DNA of 22,960 nt from GCA-020343675 sp964462945 (GTDB lineage Bacteria; Planctomycetota; Phycisphaerae; Sedimentisphaerales; Anaerobacaceae). The translations under genes were made by a program, and so were the position numbers. Below the pieces are notes generated by a model, which ran no database searches, was not told where the DNA came from, and saw nothing but the letters and a program-made list of their open reading frames with translations. The DNA is taken from positions 1 to 22,960 of the forward strand of contig CAYWZW010000079.1 of the NCBI GenBank assembly GCA_964462945.1, written 5' to 3'. Shown one piece after another: positions 22,483 to 22,960 of the stretch (position 1 is the first letter of the stretch; every line of letters starts with the position of its first letter).

Positions 22483-22960
22483 CTACGACGGCGGTTTGTA
22501 AGGACTCCGCTCGATGATACCATGCTCGAGCGGCTTATTCTTTAGTATTTCATTAGGGCCATAGAAGCCTTTTGAAATCCGGGCCAGTGAATACGCGATG
22601 GTGTACGGTTTCAAGAATGTACCGGGGTCGGAAACACAGTTGCATCCGACTTGGCTGTAGTCGCCCATACATATTCCCATTTTGGGCTTGCCGAGGTCAT
22701 AAGCTTTTCCATCGCAGGCAATGACAAGAGGTTTTCGCTTGTGTGTTTCCACCAGACCCGCAAAAATACCGAGGTTTGCGGTCGTTGCCTGGTTGCCGAA
22801 ATGTGTCATATAGCCGCAGAGTGAATCACCGAGATATGATGGATGGGGGAAGTTGGCCTTATCCATCAAGACACAATTTTTGATTTCGCCGCGGATTGTG
22901 CAGCCATTGCCGATAATGCAGTCGCCGCGGAGGTAAGCGCCCTGGCGTATTTCGGTTTTT
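22483..22960 (-). CDS. Partial left-handed beta-helix protein, C-terminal part of a sugar nucleotidyltransferase/acyltransferase
   Basis: The frame runs off the right edge of the window, so only the C-terminal 159 or so residues are visible. They show hexapeptide-repeat character: IRQGAYLRGDCIIGNGCTI, then GYMTHFGNQAT and MGDYSQVGCNC. The stretch NFPHPSYLGDS is typical of the C-terminal domain of GlmU-like and glucose-1-phosphate thymidylyltransferase-like proteins. An apparent TTG start at 22869 is inside the domain and is not the real start. It probably makes a UDP- or dTDP-activated sugar, possibly from the product of the kinase encoded downstream in the same operon (inference). Confidence 0.75.
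   Translation of the reverse strand, partial: KTEIRQGAYLRGDCIIGNGCTIRGEIKNCVLMDKANFPHPSYLGDSLCGYMTHFGNQATTANLGIFAGLVETHKRKPLVIACDGKAYDLGKPKMGICMGDYSQVGCNCVSDPGTFLKPYTIAYSLARISKGFYGPNEILKNKPLEHGIIERSPYKPPS

Noticed and set aside
1..22960. CRISPR array, tRNA, rRNA, transposon or prophage signals
   Set aside because: No regularly spaced repeats, cloverleaf-like sequence, rRNA core motifs, transposase or integrase motifs or flanking target duplications were seen on reading.

Overview
The window looks like chromosomal DNA of a free-living bacterium, most likely a Planctomycetota member of the Phycisphaerae type (inference). The reasons are an HTH protein with an acidic linker, two membrane spans and a Lys/Pro tail, housekeeping genes scattered in short mixed operons, and a secreted polysaccharide-degradation locus beside them. 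No rRNA or tRNA gene, CRISPR array, transposase or integrase was seen. Coding density is high and no gene-free stretch exceeds about 215 bases.

Region 1 (1-4300, plus strand) opens with a GC-rich palindromic stretch ending in a probable terminator for a gene left of the window. Then come an OmpR-type response regulator and a sensor kinase with a very large extracytoplasmic region. After a recognisable promoter comes a gene for a membrane-anchored helix-turn-helix protein. Region 2 (4331-5604) is a divergent pair, dapB (minus) and rpmE (plus), each with its own sigma70-like promoter. rpmE is followed by a strong intrinsic terminator.

Region 3 (5691-13229, all plus) is a long run of metabolic and information genes: prfA, an unusual P-loop/deoxyribosyltransferase-like fusion gene, deoC, a DUF6504-like small protein, pabB, pabC, a Nif3-family gene and scpB. 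Several pairs overlap by 4-8 bases (deoC/DUF6504, pabB/pabC, nif3/scpB), so translational coupling is likely. pabB and pabC together make p-aminobenzoate for folate. The fusion gene next to deoC suggests deoxynucleoside salvage or nucleotide sensing.

Region 4 (13283-22960) is a carbohydrate locus. A minus-strand pair encodes a secreted alpha/beta-hydrolase esterase and a secreted heparinase II/III-family lyase. Divergent from it, a Gfo/Idh/MocA oxidoreductase and a class III aminotransferase run on the plus strand, behind a candidate promoter and a 6+6 bp inverted repeat. Converging on these from the right is a minus-strand operon of a left-handed beta-helix sugar nucleotidyltransferase/acyltransferase (cut by the window edge), a NagA-type deacetylase and a GalK-like GHMP kinase. 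Both the kinase and the deacetylase have lost residues that fix substrate identity in the characterised enzymes. The most interesting reading of this region is a modified amino-sugar or uronate pathway with a substrate different from galactose and GlcNAc-6-P.
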